Part shown: piece after piece, positions 1 to 7,436 of the stretch
Layout: every line of letters begins with the position of its first letter
How positions within the stretch are numbered: the stretch's first letter is position 1
Origin: DAOSVX01 sp964447275
GTDB taxonomy: Bacteria > Bacillota_I > Bacilli_A > RF39 > UBA660
Reading direction: 5' to 3'
Assembly (NCBI GenBank): GCA_964447275.1
Contig: CAYURI010000014.1
Location: 1 to 15,264 of the forward strand
DNA: 15,264 nt
Translations under genes and position numbers: made by a program
The notes under the pieces: model-generated
What the model was told of the DNA's origin: nothing
Seen by the model: the letters and a program-made list of their open reading frames with translations, nothing else
Databases searched by the model: none

Positions 1-266
1 GAGCTCCTCATGAAACCCTTTTAGTAATTGATGCTACTACTGGTCAAAACGGGATTAAACAAGCTACCTCTTTTAAAGAAATAACTAATATTACCGGCAT
101 AGTTTTAACTAAACTAGATGGTACTGCTAAAGGCGGTATAGTACTTGCAATAAAAGAAGAAACTAATATCCCGGTTAAGTTTGTGGGACTAGGTGAGAAA
201 ATGACTGATTTAATTACTTTTGATATAGAAAACTATATATATGGTTTATTTAAGGATATGGTTTAA
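1..266 (+). CDS. ftsY: Signal recognition particle receptor FtsY, C-terminal fragment
   Basis: This is the C-terminal end of the SRP receptor GTPase, which docks the SRP-ribosome complex at the membrane and dissociates after mutual GTP hydrolysis with Ffh. The 5' end lies outside the window. The reading frame starts at base 3 and ends with TAA at 264-266. Visible family signatures are LLVIDATTGQN, the guanine-specificity motif TKLDGTAKGG and the closing PVKFVGLGEKMTDL, followed by a short helix. TTGQN and GLGEK favour FtsY over Ffh, which has MMGQD and GDSEK at the same places just downstream. ylxM and ffh follow immediately, the usual Firmicutes order. The fragment is intact as far as it goes. 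Confidence 0.95.
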   Translation, partial: APHETLLVIDATTGQNGIKQATSFKEITNITGIVLTKLDGTAKGGIVLAIKEETNIPVKFVGLGEKMTDLITFDIENYIYGLFKDMV

Positions 267-267
267 G

Positions 268-552
268 ATGAAAATAGATGTTTATTTAAATAATTTATAT
301 GATATTTATAAAAACTTATTAACAGAAAAAGAAATAAGTAATTTTGAAGACTACTATTTTAATGATTTAAGTCTAAAAGAAATTGCTTTAAATAATAAAA
401 TAAGTCGAAATGCTATATTTAAAAGACTTAAAAATATCAGTGATAAACTAAAAGACTATGAAAATAAATTAGAATTATATAAAAAGAAAAATAAGATTAA
501 TAATCTTATTAAAGACAAAGAATTATTAGAAAAAATAAATGAAATACTGTAG
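268..552 (+). CDS. ylxM: YlxM-family SRP-associated HTH protein
   Basis: A 94-residue helix-turn-helix protein of the YlxM/p13 family, encoded beside ffh in Firmicutes and thought to modulate SRP GTPase activity. The family pattern is an N-terminal helix, then an acidic YYFNDLSLKEIA-type segment leading into an HTH (NKISRNAIFKRLK), and a Lys-rich helical tail. I chose the ATG at 268, one base after the ftsY stop, over the in-frame ATG at 241. The longer form would overlap the ftsY end and adds residues (MVYLRIWFK) that do not fit the family start, and AAGGAT at 252-257 can serve the 268 start. It is probably co-transcribed with ftsY and ffh. Family assignment rests on sequence pattern and context; the precise role is less certain. 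Confidence 0.9.
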   Translation: MKIDVYLNNLYDIYKNLLTEKEISNFEDYYFNDLSLKEIALNNKISRNAIFKRLKNISDKLKDYENKLELYKKKNKINNLIKDKELLEKINEIL

Positions 553-562
553 GTGATAAATA

Positions 563-1870
563 ATGTTTGAAACAATGGGAGATAAACTATCTAAAGCTTT
601 TAAGAACATTAAAGGAATGGGTAGAATAACCGAAGAGAATATTAGTGATGCGATAAGAGAAATTCGTATGGCTCTTTTAGAGGCCGATGTTAATTATCAG
701 GTTGCTAAAGAGTTTGTTAATAATGTTAAAGAAAAAGCTTTAGGATTAGAAGTTAGTAAGACTTTAAAGCCAGAAGAACTATTTATCAAACTTGTTAAAG
801 ATGAGTTAGTAACTTTATTAGGTGGCGAATATGCTCCTTTAGAAGTAAATAAAAAACCAACTATTTTAATGTTAGCAGGTCTTCAAGGCTCAGGTAAAAC
901 CACAACAGCTGGCAAACTAGCTGGGTATTTAAGAAAACGTCATAGTAAAAAACCTTTATTGGTTGCTTGTGACATTTATCGTCCAGCAGCTATAGAGCAA
1001 TTACAAACAATCGGTAAAGAACTTGATATTGAAGTATTTACTTTAAAAGATAAAAGTCCAGAGGAAATATCCCTTGCTTCACTAGATTATGCTAAAGAAA
1101 ATAACAAAGATTATATTATTATTGATACTGCAGGAAGACTTCATATTGATGAAAACTTAATGAATGAGTTAATTAAAATAAATGAATTAACTAAACCTAG
1201 TGAAATATTATTAGTAATCGATGCCATGATGGGTCAAGATGCTATTAATGTTATTAATGGTTTTAATGAAAAGTTAAAATTAACTGGGGCAATCCTAACT
1301 AAATTAGATGGTGATACACTAGGTGGAGTAGCCCTAAGCGTTAGACATTTAACTAATGTGCCAATTAAGTTTGTTGGTGACTCCGAAAAATTAGATGGTC
1401 TATCAGAATTTCATCCAGAAAGAATGGCGGAAAGAATTCTTGGCATGGGGGATATATTATCAATAGCTTCTAAAGTAGAAGATGTTATTAGTAAAGAAGA
1501 AGCAATAGATCAAGCGAAAAAGATTAGTAAAGGTAAATATGATTTAGAAGACTTTTTAACTAATTTAAAACAAATTAAGAAAATGGGGCCGATGGAGAAC
1601 TTACTTAAATTAATCCCAGGAGCTCGTAATATGGGACTTAATAATGTTAATATTGATCCTAAACAATTACTTCATATTGAAGCAATTATTTTATCAATGA
1701 CTCCTTATGAAAGAAAAAATCCTGATTGTTTAAATTTCACGAGAAAAAAAAGAATCGCAGCAGGTAGTGGTAGAAGTGTCGAAGAAATAAATAGGCTACT
1801 AAAACAATTTGAAGAAATGAAAAAAATGATGAAAAATATGAAAAATGGCAACATGAAAATGCCGTTTTAG
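563..1870 (+). CDS. ffh: Signal recognition particle protein Ffh
   Basis: The SRP54-type GTPase (435 residues, normal bacterial length) binds 4.5S RNA and signal sequences of nascent membrane or secreted proteins and delivers them to FtsY. The N domain (about 1-95) contains the ALLEADV motif. The G domain carries GLQGSGKT (106-113), DIYRPAA (137-143), DTAGR (188-192) and TKLD (246-249). The C-terminal M domain has the RNA-binding region around RIAAGSGRS and a Met-rich tail (repeated MKKMM/MKNMKN motifs) for signal peptides. AGGTGAT at 551-557 is a clear ribosome-binding site for the ATG at 563. It sits at the end of a ftsY-ylxM-ffh cluster. rpsP, which often follows ffh in Firmicutes, is absent here; a nuclease-like gene takes its place. 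Confidence 0.98.
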   Translation: MFETMGDKLSKAFKNIKGMGRITEENISDAIREIRMALLEADVNYQVAKEFVNNVKEKALGLEVSKTLKPEELFIKLVKDELVTLLGGEYAPLEVNKKPTILMLAGLQGSGKTTTAGKLAGYLRKRHSKKPLLVACDIYRPAAIEQLQTIGKELDIEVFTLKDKSPEEISLASLDYAKENNKDYIIIDTAGRLHIDENLMNELIKINELTKPSEILLVIDAMMGQDAINVINGFNEKLKLTGAILTKLDGDTLGGVALSVRHLTNVPIKFVGDSEKLDGLSEFHPERMAERILGMGDILSIASKVEDVISKEEAIDQAKKISKGKYDLEDFLTNLKQIKKMGPMENLLKLIPGARNMGLNNVNIDPKQLLHIEAIILSMTPYERKNPDCLNFTRKKRIAAGSGRSVEEINRLLKQFEEMKKMMKNMKNGNMKMPF

Positions 1871-1885
1871 ATAAAAGAGGTTTAT

Positions 1886-3733
1886 ATGGCTATAACCAAA
1901 ACTAATTTTATTAATTATACAAGATGTAGAAGATATGTGGCTCTAGAAGAAGTTAAAAAAGAAAAACTAGATGCTGATATTTCGTATGAGAATTATTTAG
2001 AAGAAGAGAAAAAAGAAAAGTTATTAGAAATGCTATCTAAAATGTATTCTGAAGATGAAGATGGTGGCGAAGAGGATCTAATTGATATTGAAAATTCTCA
2101 ATTAAAAGCTATGTTACCATATTACTCTAAAGTAGAAGAATTAGCGGCTAAAGAAGCTTTAAAGACCTTTGGTGGTAAAGTAATATCATCGTCTAATACA
2201 TTTAATCAAGAGTGCTTTGATTTTAGCTTAAATGGCATTAAATACCTTTGTTATGTGGATGTTTATAATGAAACAGAAACTAACATTAATATTATTGAAG
2301 TAAAAGCTACGACTAGTAAAAAATATATGGAAGTAGGTACTTTTAATAAAGAACCATATTCTTTGTTTATTAAAAAAGATAATATTATGTATTTAAAAGA
2401 TGAAATGGGTATTGATATAGATAATGAAATTGGTTATGAGAAATATACTGAGAAAAGAAATAAATTATTAGATCGCTTTGATTTAGGTAAATACGTATAT
2501 GATTTAAGTATTCAAAGATACATTATTGAAGGTGAATATAAAGAAAGTCATAATGAAGCTAAATTAGCTAACTTTAATTATTATTTAGCAGTATTAAATC
2601 ACGAATACATTTATGATGGTGTAAGTAAGTATGAGAAAGACGAAAACAGTAATGAAATAATTACTTTTATTGATATGACGAAATTAACTAAAGAAATGCT
2701 ACCTAAAATAGATAGTGATCGAGTACTATTAGAAGGTTATTTAAAAGCCAATGATATTAAAAACGTACCACTAGGAAGCTTTTGTGAATATAAAAGTCCT
2801 ACAGAGTGTAAATATTTTAAAAAAGTATGTGGATCTGTTATTCCAGAATATAATTCATCTTTAAATTATTTAAATAATGGTTTTGGTTTTAAAGATGAAA
2901 ATAATGAATATCACAAGGGATTAGATTTAATTAATGAAGGTTATATAAAAATGCTTGATATACCAGATACTTGGATAAGAAATCCTAATCATATTATTCA
3001 AAGAAATGCTTTGATAACAGAGAAACCCTATATAAATAAAGATAAGTTAAAAGCGGTTATTAATTCTTTAAAGTATCCAATATATCATTTGGATTTTGAA
3101 ACATTCCCTTGTCCTATACCAAGATTTAAAGGGGAAAAGTGCTACGAGCAATCGCCATTTGAGTTTAGCTTACATATTGAAAAAGATCCTGGTATATGTG
3201 ATAAAGAACAAGATAACTATGTGTTCTTAGCAACTAGTTTTAATGATGAAAGAGAAGAACTAGTTAAAAAATTAATTGAGCTAATTAATGGCGATAAAGG
3301 TACTTTGTTTGCCCAAAATGTTTCTTTTGAAAAAAAATGTATTAAACGTTTAGGAGAAGTATTTCCAAGCTATCAAGATAAATTAATGAAGATTTATGAT
3401 CGAGGTTTTGATTTAATTGATATATTAAAGACGAAAGAAGAGATATATTTAAGTTTAGGCTTTGATAAAGAAGAAGCTAAGAGCTTAAATTATTATGATT
3501 ATCATTTTAGTGGTTCATATTCCATAAAAAAGACTTTACCAGTATTCAGCAATCTTTCTTATAAAACTTTAGATGTTAAAAACGGTACAGAAGCAATTGT
3601 TGAATATGCTGGTTATCCGCATTTAACAAAAGAGGAATTAGAAAACAAAAGAAACTCTTTAATAAAATATTGCCAACAAGATACTTGGGCCATGGTAGTT
3701 ATTTTAGATGCTTTAAGAAATATTGTAAAATAA
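1886..3733 (+). CDS. DUF2779-type protein: RecB/Cas4-like nuclease domain plus DEDD-type exonuclease domain
   Basis: A 615-residue protein with two recognisable nuclease-like halves. The N-terminal half resembles Cas4/RecB-type PD-(D/E)XK enzymes: an early Cys (C14, in NYTRCRRY), then D125 (YVDVY), E138-V139-K140 (IIEVK), Q210 in a QxxxY-like helix, and a cluster C300, C308, C315. The four Cys match the layout of the iron-sulfur site in Cas4/AddB nucleases. The C-terminal half (about 397-615) has RNase H-fold DEDD exonuclease marks: HLDFETF (D403, E405), AQNxxFE (N478, E482), FDLID (D509, D512) and YCQQD (Y595, D599), and matches what I recall of DUF2779. The gene starts 15 bases after ffh with AAAGAGG upstream. 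The substrate is unknown; a DNA-repair or nucleic-acid-processing role is inferred. Confidence 0.75.
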   Translation: MAITKTNFINYTRCRRYVALEEVKKEKLDADISYENYLEEEKKEKLLEMLSKMYSEDEDGGEEDLIDIENSQLKAMLPYYSKVEELAAKEALKTFGGKVISSSNTFNQECFDFSLNGIKYLCYVDVYNETETNINIIEVKATTSKKYMEVGTFNKEPYSLFIKKDNIMYLKDEMGIDIDNEIGYEKYTEKRNKLLDRFDLGKYVYDLSIQRYIIEGEYKESHNEAKLANFNYYLAVLNHEYIYDGVSKYEKDENSNEIITFIDMTKLTKEMLPKIDSDRVLLEGYLKANDIKNVPLGSFCEYKSPTECKYFKKVCGSVIPEYNSSLNYLNNGFGFKDENNEYHKGLDLINEGYIKMLDIPDTWIRNPNHIIQRNALITEKPYINKDKLKAVINSLKYPIYHLDFETFPCPIPRFKGEKCYEQSPFEFSLHIEKDPGICDKEQDNYVFLATSFNDEREELVKKLIELINGDKGTLFAQNVSFEKKCIKRLGEVFPSYQDKLMKIYDRGFDLIDILKTKEEIYLSLGFDKEEAKSLNYYDYHFSGSYSIKKTLPVFSNLSYKTLDVKNGTEAIVEYAGYPHLTKEELENKRNSLIKYCQQDTWAMVVILDALRNIVK

Positions 3734-3783
3734 ATGTCTATTTATTTGTAAAATTAACATTTACTTTAATAAGTGTGATAAGA

Positions 3784-3804
3784 TGTCACTGTAAGGATGT
3801 GACA
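3784..3804 (+). promoter_or_regulatory. Hairpin presenting the rpoZ Shine-Dalgarno in its loop
   Basis: TGTCAC (3784-3789) and GTGACA (3799-3804) form a perfect 6-bp inverted repeat with a 9-base loop. The AAGGAT ribosome-binding site (3793-3798) lies in the loop, and the rpoZ ATG starts 3 bases after the stem. In RNA this would either display the SD or, by stacking close to the start codon, modulate initiation. The repeat is seen directly; function is inferred. It could also be a DNA-level operator. No convincing sigma-A promoter was found between 3734 and 3784. Confidence 0.45.
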
Positions 3805-3806
3805 AA

Positions 3807-4001
3807 ATGATTTACCCATCAATTGATAAACTACTAAATTTGGTCGACTCAAAATATATTTTGGTTCATGTTGCTTCGCAAAGAAGTAAACAAATGATTG
3901 AAGAAAAACATTTTCAAATGAAAGAATCTGAATATAAAAACAAAAAAGCTTTGGGTAGAGCACTTGAAGAAGTAGAAAAAGGACTAATTAAAATCGTTTA
4001 A
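3807..4001 (+). CDS. rpoZ: RNA polymerase omega subunit
   Basis: The omega subunit (64 residues) binds the beta' subunit and assists RNA polymerase assembly. The family pattern is visible: an N-terminal YPSIDKLLNLVDSKY segment, the central helix with VASQRSKQM, and the late NKKALGRALEEVEKG helix that corresponds to the conserved KPVTIALEEI-type region. The length fits the short Firmicutes form. The start is set by AAGGAT at 3793-3798. The final codons form one arm of the terminator at 3982-4013, so the gene and its transcription stop overlap. It is often linked to gmk/priA in Bacilli; here those neighbours are absent and it stands as a near-monocistronic unit. Confidence 0.93.
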   Translation: MIYPSIDKLLNLVDSKYILVHVASQRSKQMIEEKHFQMKESEYKNKKALGRALEEVEKGLIKIV

Positions 4002-4013
4002 TAGTCTTTTTTT
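3982..4013 (+). terminator. Rho-independent terminator overlapping the rpoZ 3' end
   Basis: GACTA-(bulged A)-TTAAA pairs with TTTAA-TAGTC (3997-4006), followed by seven T (4007-4013). The left arm is inside the rpoZ reading frame and the stop codon lies in the right arm. Confidence 0.8.
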
Positions 4014-4016
4014 ATT

Positions 4017-4025
4017 TGTTATAAT
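4017..4025 (+). promoter_or_regulatory. Extended -10 promoter for the DHH gene
   Basis: TGTTATAAT gives an extended -10 (TG-n-TATAAT) directly after the rpoZ terminator T-run. No good -35 is visible, which an extended -10 can tolerate. Transcription would start near 4032, only about 9 bases before the ATG at 4041, so the mRNA would have a very short leader beginning at or near GGTGAT. Confidence 0.6.
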
Positions 4026-4040
4026 AATAGTGGTGATGAT

Positions 4041-4997
4041 ATGGAGAAATTTATAAAAGGTGGTAATAACTTAATTATCTCGCATGCTAGTGATATTGAC
4101 GGTTTGACTCCACCAATATTAATTAGTCTTTTTGACAATAATATTGATATTGTTTTTATTGAACCAATTGAATTATTAAAAGTTTTAAATGAACCGGATG
4201 TTAATAAATATCAAATTATTTATATTACAGATTTACCAATTGATGATAATGCTGCGGAATATATTAATGAAAATGAGGAGTTAAAAGCTAAAATAAAACA
4301 TTTTGATCATCATGAATCAGAAATAAATTCAAAATATAGTTTTATCAATGAAATTGTTGCTAATAATGGTATTAGAGAATCAGCTGCTAGTTTGTTTTAT
4401 CAATATTTACTAGGACTTTATCCTAATAATAAAATATTAACTAACCCTTTATTAGAAACATATATTAATGCTGTAAGAATTAACGATACATCAGAAGTAG
4501 ATTGGTTAAGTGATAATCCTTCAGAGGCTTTTCTATTGGGGAGAAAACTAACAGTTTTAATGTCTATGATAGGTAGAGAAAAGTTTATCACTAAATTTAT
4601 TGAGCTTTTTAAAAATTCAGGAAAAGAAATGTTTACTAATGAAGAGATAGATATGATTACCAAACAAGAAGCTTATATTGCTAATCATATTAATAAATGT
4701 GATAAAGAACTAATTAGAATGAAAATAAACAAAAATGAAGCGGGTGTTGTAATTACGACCGAATTTCGTAGTGAAGTAGGAAATGCTTTATCGAAAAAGT
4801 ATCCAGATTTAGATTATATCTTAATAGTTGATGAAAAAAGAAAAAGCTTTTCATTTCGAACTATTAGACCAGATATTAATGTCTTTTTAATTGCTAGAAG
4901 TTTGTGTTCTACTGGTGGTGGTCATCCTAAAGCAGCTGGCATGCCTTTTTGTGAAGAAAATGATTGGTTATTAAAAAAAATAAAAAGCAGTTTATAA
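4041..4997 (+). CDS. DHH/DHHA1-family phosphoesterase (NrnA/RecJ-like)
   Basis: A 318-residue member of the DHH phosphoesterase superfamily, metal-dependent enzymes that hydrolyse nanoRNA, cyclic dinucleotides, pAp or single-stranded DNA. Visible motifs: HASDIDG (H15, D18, D20), ITD (D64), the signature DHH (89-91, in FDHHES), and the C-terminal DHHA1 nucleotide-binding motif GGGHPKAAG (292-300). It has no membrane segment and is much shorter than RecJ, so an oligonucleotide or small-molecule phosphoesterase is more likely than a replication exonuclease. It lacks the GdpP-type membrane and GGDEF parts. GGTGAT at 4032-4037 precedes the ATG closely. It appears to be transcribed alone, between the rpoZ terminator and a bidirectional terminator. 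The exact substrate cannot be told from sequence. Confidence 0.88.
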   Translation: MEKFIKGGNNLIISHASDIDGLTPPILISLFDNNIDIVFIEPIELLKVLNEPDVNKYQIIYITDLPIDDNAAEYINENEELKAKIKHFDHHESEINSKYSFINEIVANNGIRESAASLFYQYLLGLYPNNKILTNPLLETYINAVRINDTSEVDWLSDNPSEAFLLGRKLTVLMSMIGREKFITKFIELFKNSGKEMFTNEEIDMITKQEAYIANHINKCDKELIRMKINKNEAGVVITTEFRSEVGNALSKKYPDLDYILIVDEKRKSFSFRTIRPDINVFLIARSLCSTGGGHPKAAGMPFCEENDWLLKKIKSSL

Positions 4998-5007
4998 AAC
5001 TGCTTTT
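4983..5007. terminator. Bidirectional terminator between the DHH gene and tRNA-Ala
   Basis: AAAAGCAGTTT (4983-4993) and AAACTGCTTTT (4997-5007) form a perfect 11-bp stem with a 3-base loop. The T-rich right arm serves the + strand DHH gene, whose stop codon is inside the hairpin. On the minus strand the A-run at 4973-4986 becomes a U-run downstream of the tRNA. Confidence 0.85.
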
Positions 5008-5018
5008 AATAATCTTCT

Positions 5019-5096
5019 TGGTGGAGAATAAGGGACTCGAACCCTTGACCCTCTGCGTGCAGGGCAGATGCTCTAAGCCAACTGAGCTAATTCCCC
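5019..5096 (-). tRNA. tRNA-Ala, anticodon TGC
   Basis: On the minus strand, the 7-bp acceptor stem GGGGAAT/ATTCTCC includes a G3-U70 wobble, the classical identity element for alanyl-tRNA synthetase. The D arm reads GCTC...GAGC. The anticodon stem TCTGC/GCAGA encloses the loop CCTGCAC with anticodon TGC. The T arm is AAGGG-TTCGAGT-CCCTT. The discriminator is A, and the CCA end is encoded (5019-5021 on the + strand). Total length is 78 with CCA. It is the only gene on the minus strand and is convergent with the DHH gene. Confidence 0.97.
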
Positions 5097-5108
5097 AAGG
5101 ACAAAGAT

Positions 5109-5137
5109 ATTTTAGCATAGTTAATTATTTATTTCAA
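5109..5137 (-). promoter_or_regulatory. Sigma-A promoter of tRNA-Ala
   Basis: Read on the minus strand, TTGAAA (5137-5132), a 17-base spacer and TAAAAT (5114-5109), with TG just before the -10. The predicted start is a few bases upstream of the mature tRNA 5' end at 5096, giving a very short 5' leader. Confidence 0.8.
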
Positions 5138-5162
5138 TACTTAAATTTAAGTATTTTTTTTA
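5136..5162 (+). terminator. AT-rich palindrome with T-run, possible terminator
   Basis: AATACTTAAA (5136-5145) followed directly by TTTAAGTATT (5146-5155) is a perfect 20-base palindrome leading into a long T-run. On the + strand it would stop read-through toward the ABC transporter gene, although the nearest upstream gene on this strand already has a terminator. Two of its bases overlap the -35 of the tRNA promoter. It could instead be a protein-binding site. Confidence 0.5.
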
Positions 5163-5221
5163 ATTTTTAAAAAGGAATTGAAAAAAGATTAGAGTATATG
5201 TAAGTAAGGAAGGAGAAAGTC

Positions 5222-7303
5222 ATGCATAAAAGATATATTACTCGTCAAGAAGATATCAAAGATTGTGGAGCAGCTTGTATATCTTCAGTACTTAAATATT
5301 ATGATGGTTATGTTCCGATGGAAGTGTTAAGAAAAGATACCTTAACTAATACTAATGGAACAACTGCTTTTCATTTAATTAAAGCTTTACAAAAATATGG
5401 CTTTGCTGTTACTGGTTATAAAATAGATGATATTTTAGAAGAAAAAATAGTGCTACCAGCAATAGCTCATGTTGTGTTACCAAATAATTTACATCATTTT
5501 GTTGTAATATATCAAATTGATAAAGTAAAAAACACTATATTGCTAATGGATCCAGCATATGGTTATAAAACTTTATCAATTAAGGAATTTAAAATAATAT
5601 GGACTAATATTATTTTGCTAATGGAACCGAAATATAAAATGCCAAAATATAAAAAGAGCATATCGTTATTTCATTTATTTTGGAAATTACTTATTGAAGA
5701 CAAAAGATTATTGATAAAAATTTTAATAATTAGTTTCTTTTTGATAGCGTTAAGTATTATCTCAAGTTTTTATATTAAGGTTATCTTAAGTAATCAAGCT
5801 TATTTTTATTATTTAATAATTGCGTTTTTAATAATTACAATTCTAAAATTAATTTTCAACTTTTTAAGAAGCTATTATGAAAATATTTTAAATAAGCACA
5901 TTGATGAAAAAGTTATTATTCCTTTTTTAAAGCATCTTTTTTTTCTTCCTTTAGAGTATGCCAAAAGTAAAACAACTGGGGAAATCATTACAAGAGTTAG
6001 AGAGTTAAATAACATTAAAAATCTTTTTACCAAGATTTTCATAACTATTTTGCTTGATGCTACTTTGGCAATTATAACGTTATTTTTTGTATATAAAATA
6101 AATAAAATGTTTTTTTTAATACTATGTTTTATATTAATTATTTATTTAATACAAAATATTGCTTTTAGTCCAGCAATAAAGGTGAAAATGGAAACTTTAA
6201 TTGAAGAAGAAACTGATTTTAATAGTACTTTAGTTGAAAATATTGATGGTTTAGAAACAATTAAGAATAATAATCAAAATGATAATTATTTAAATAAAAC
6301 TAAATTAAAGTTTTTAAAATATTTAGAATCTAATCATTTGTTTAGTAAATTATTAAATAAGCAGGAACTATTTAAAAGTTTAGCACTTGATCTCGGGGTG
6401 TTTTTAATCACAACAATTGGGATTTATATGATTATTTTAAACAAACTAACTATGCTTGATTTAATAACTTTTAATGCTTTATTAATCTATGTTTTAGAAC
6501 CTTTTAAAAACATTGCTCATCTTATTCCAGAATTTAATTTTGTAAAGACATCATTTAATAAAATAAATGAGTTTACTATGGTAGAGGAAGAAAATTTAAT
6601 GGCAACAGATGAAATATTTATTAATGGTGATATTGAAATAAAAAATATGTCTTACTCATATAACCATTATAATTATGTAATTGATAATTTAAACTTATTA
6701 ATTAAACAAAAAGAAAAGATTATTTTAAAAGGGGAAAGTGGTAGTGGTAAAAGTACAATTTGTAAGTTAATTTATCGTTTATACAATCCTGATCAAGGGG
6801 ATATTTTAATTAATAATAAAAATATTAATGAATATGGTATTTTGGTATTAAGAAATAATATTACTTATTTATCACAAAAAGAGAAGCTTTTTAATGATAC
6901 CATTAAAAACAATGTCGTTTTTAATCGTGAGGTAAGTGATAGTTATTATCAAAAGATTATTAAAATATGTCGGGTTGATGAAATTATTAAAAACAAATCT
7001 TTTAAAGATGAAACGATGATTAGTGATAATGGTTTTAATTTATCAGGGGGAGAAATCCAAAGAATTATATTAGCAAGAGCTTTAATTAAGGAAGCAAAGA
7101 TCATTATTTTAGATGAAGCTTTAAGCGAGGTGGAGCCATCACAAGAAACATTAATAATAAAAGATTTATTAGCATTTTTTGCTGATAGAACTATTATATA
7201 TGTCACACATCGTCATAAAGATAGTTTGTTTGATCGATCTATAATAATAAAACAAAGTAATAAAATATATCAAGAAGGGGAGAAAAATGAAAATATTAAA
7301 TGA
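5222..7303 (+). CDS. Peptidase-containing ABC transporter for double-glycine peptides (bacteriocin-type exporter)
   Basis: A 693-residue PCAT-type exporter that cleaves leaders after Gly-Gly and exports the mature peptide. The N-terminal C39 peptidase domain (about 1-135) has Q9, catalytic C15 (DCGAAC), H92 (HHFVV) and D110 (MDPAYG). The membrane domain (about 150-430) carries several hydrophobic helices. The ATPase domain has Walker A GESGSGKS (504-511), Q552 (YLSQ), signature LSGGE (607-611), Walker B IIILDE (D631, E632) and H663. The D-loop reads SEVE rather than the common SALD. AAGGAAGGAG precedes the ATG. No clear -10/-35 pair was found at 5163-5221. The last 17 bases overlap the first of three small peptide genes, its likely substrates. 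No HlyD/LcnD-type accessory protein is encoded nearby. Confidence 0.93.
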   Translation: MHKRYITRQEDIKDCGAACISSVLKYYDGYVPMEVLRKDTLTNTNGTTAFHLIKALQKYGFAVTGYKIDDILEEKIVLPAIAHVVLPNNLHHFVVIYQIDKVKNTILLMDPAYGYKTLSIKEFKIIWTNIILLMEPKYKMPKYKKSISLFHLFWKLLIEDKRLLIKILIISFFLIALSIISSFYIKVILSNQAYFYYLIIAFLIITILKLIFNFLRSYYENILNKHIDEKVIIPFLKHLFFLPLEYAKSKTTGEIITRVRELNNIKNLFTKIFITILLDATLAIITLFFVYKINKMFFLILCFILIIYLIQNIAFSPAIKVKMETLIEEETDFNSTLVENIDGLETIKNNNQNDNYLNKTKLKFLKYLESNHLFSKLLNKQELFKSLALDLGVFLITTIGIYMIILNKLTMLDLITFNALLIYVLEPFKNIAHLIPEFNFVKTSFNKINEFTMVEEENLMATDEIFINGDIEIKNMSYSYNHYNYVIDNLNLLIKQKEKIILKGESGSGKSTICKLIYRLYNPDQGDILINNKNINEYGILVLRNNITYLSQKEKLFNDTIKNNVVFNREVSDSYYQKIIKICRVDEIIKNKSFKDETMISDNGFNLSGGEIQRIILARALIKEAKIIILDEALSEVEPSQETLIIKDLLAFFADRTIIYVTHRHKDSLFDRSIIIKQSNKIYQEGEKNENIK

Positions 7304-7427
7304 ACAAGAACTAATTTCTGTAAATGGAGGTGCTATTAAATTGGCTTTAATAGCCGCAATAGCTGCTGGAGTTGTATTTTTAATTGGCGTGGTTGATGGA
7401 ATAGTTAGACCACTTAAGTGTCATTAG
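7287..7427 (+). CDS. Double-glycine leader peptide 1, putative class II bacteriocin
   Basis: A 46-residue peptide. The leader MKILNEQELISVNGG (1-15) is a textbook double-glycine leader: Leu, Glu-Leu and Ile/Val at the usual spacing before GG. Predicted cleavage by the upstream C39 transporter leaves a 31-residue mature peptide. It has an Ala/Ile/Val-rich hydrophobic core, then GVVDGIVRPLKCH, with the only Cys next to last. GAAGGGGAG just upstream is a strong ribosome-binding site, and the start lies inside the end of the transporter gene, indicating coupling. The mature part resembles lactobin A/cerein 7B-type hydrophobic bacteriocins as I recall them, but that has not been searched. Partner peptide 2 follows 9 bases downstream, suggesting a two-peptide system. 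A signalling-peptide role is the alternative. Confidence 0.85.
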   Translation: MKILNEQELISVNGGAIKLALIAAIAAGVVFLIGVVDGIVRPLKCH

Positions 7428-7436
7428 GAGGTAAAT

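Noticed and set aside
3728..3747. AAATAAA/TTTATTT inverted repeat after the DUF2779-type gene
   Set aside because: An all-AT 7-bp stem without a following T-run; expected by chance at this base composition, so not called a terminator.
4964..5170. Open frames on both strands across the tRNA region
   Set aside because: They read through a terminator and a complete tRNA-Ala gene and have no ribosome-binding site.
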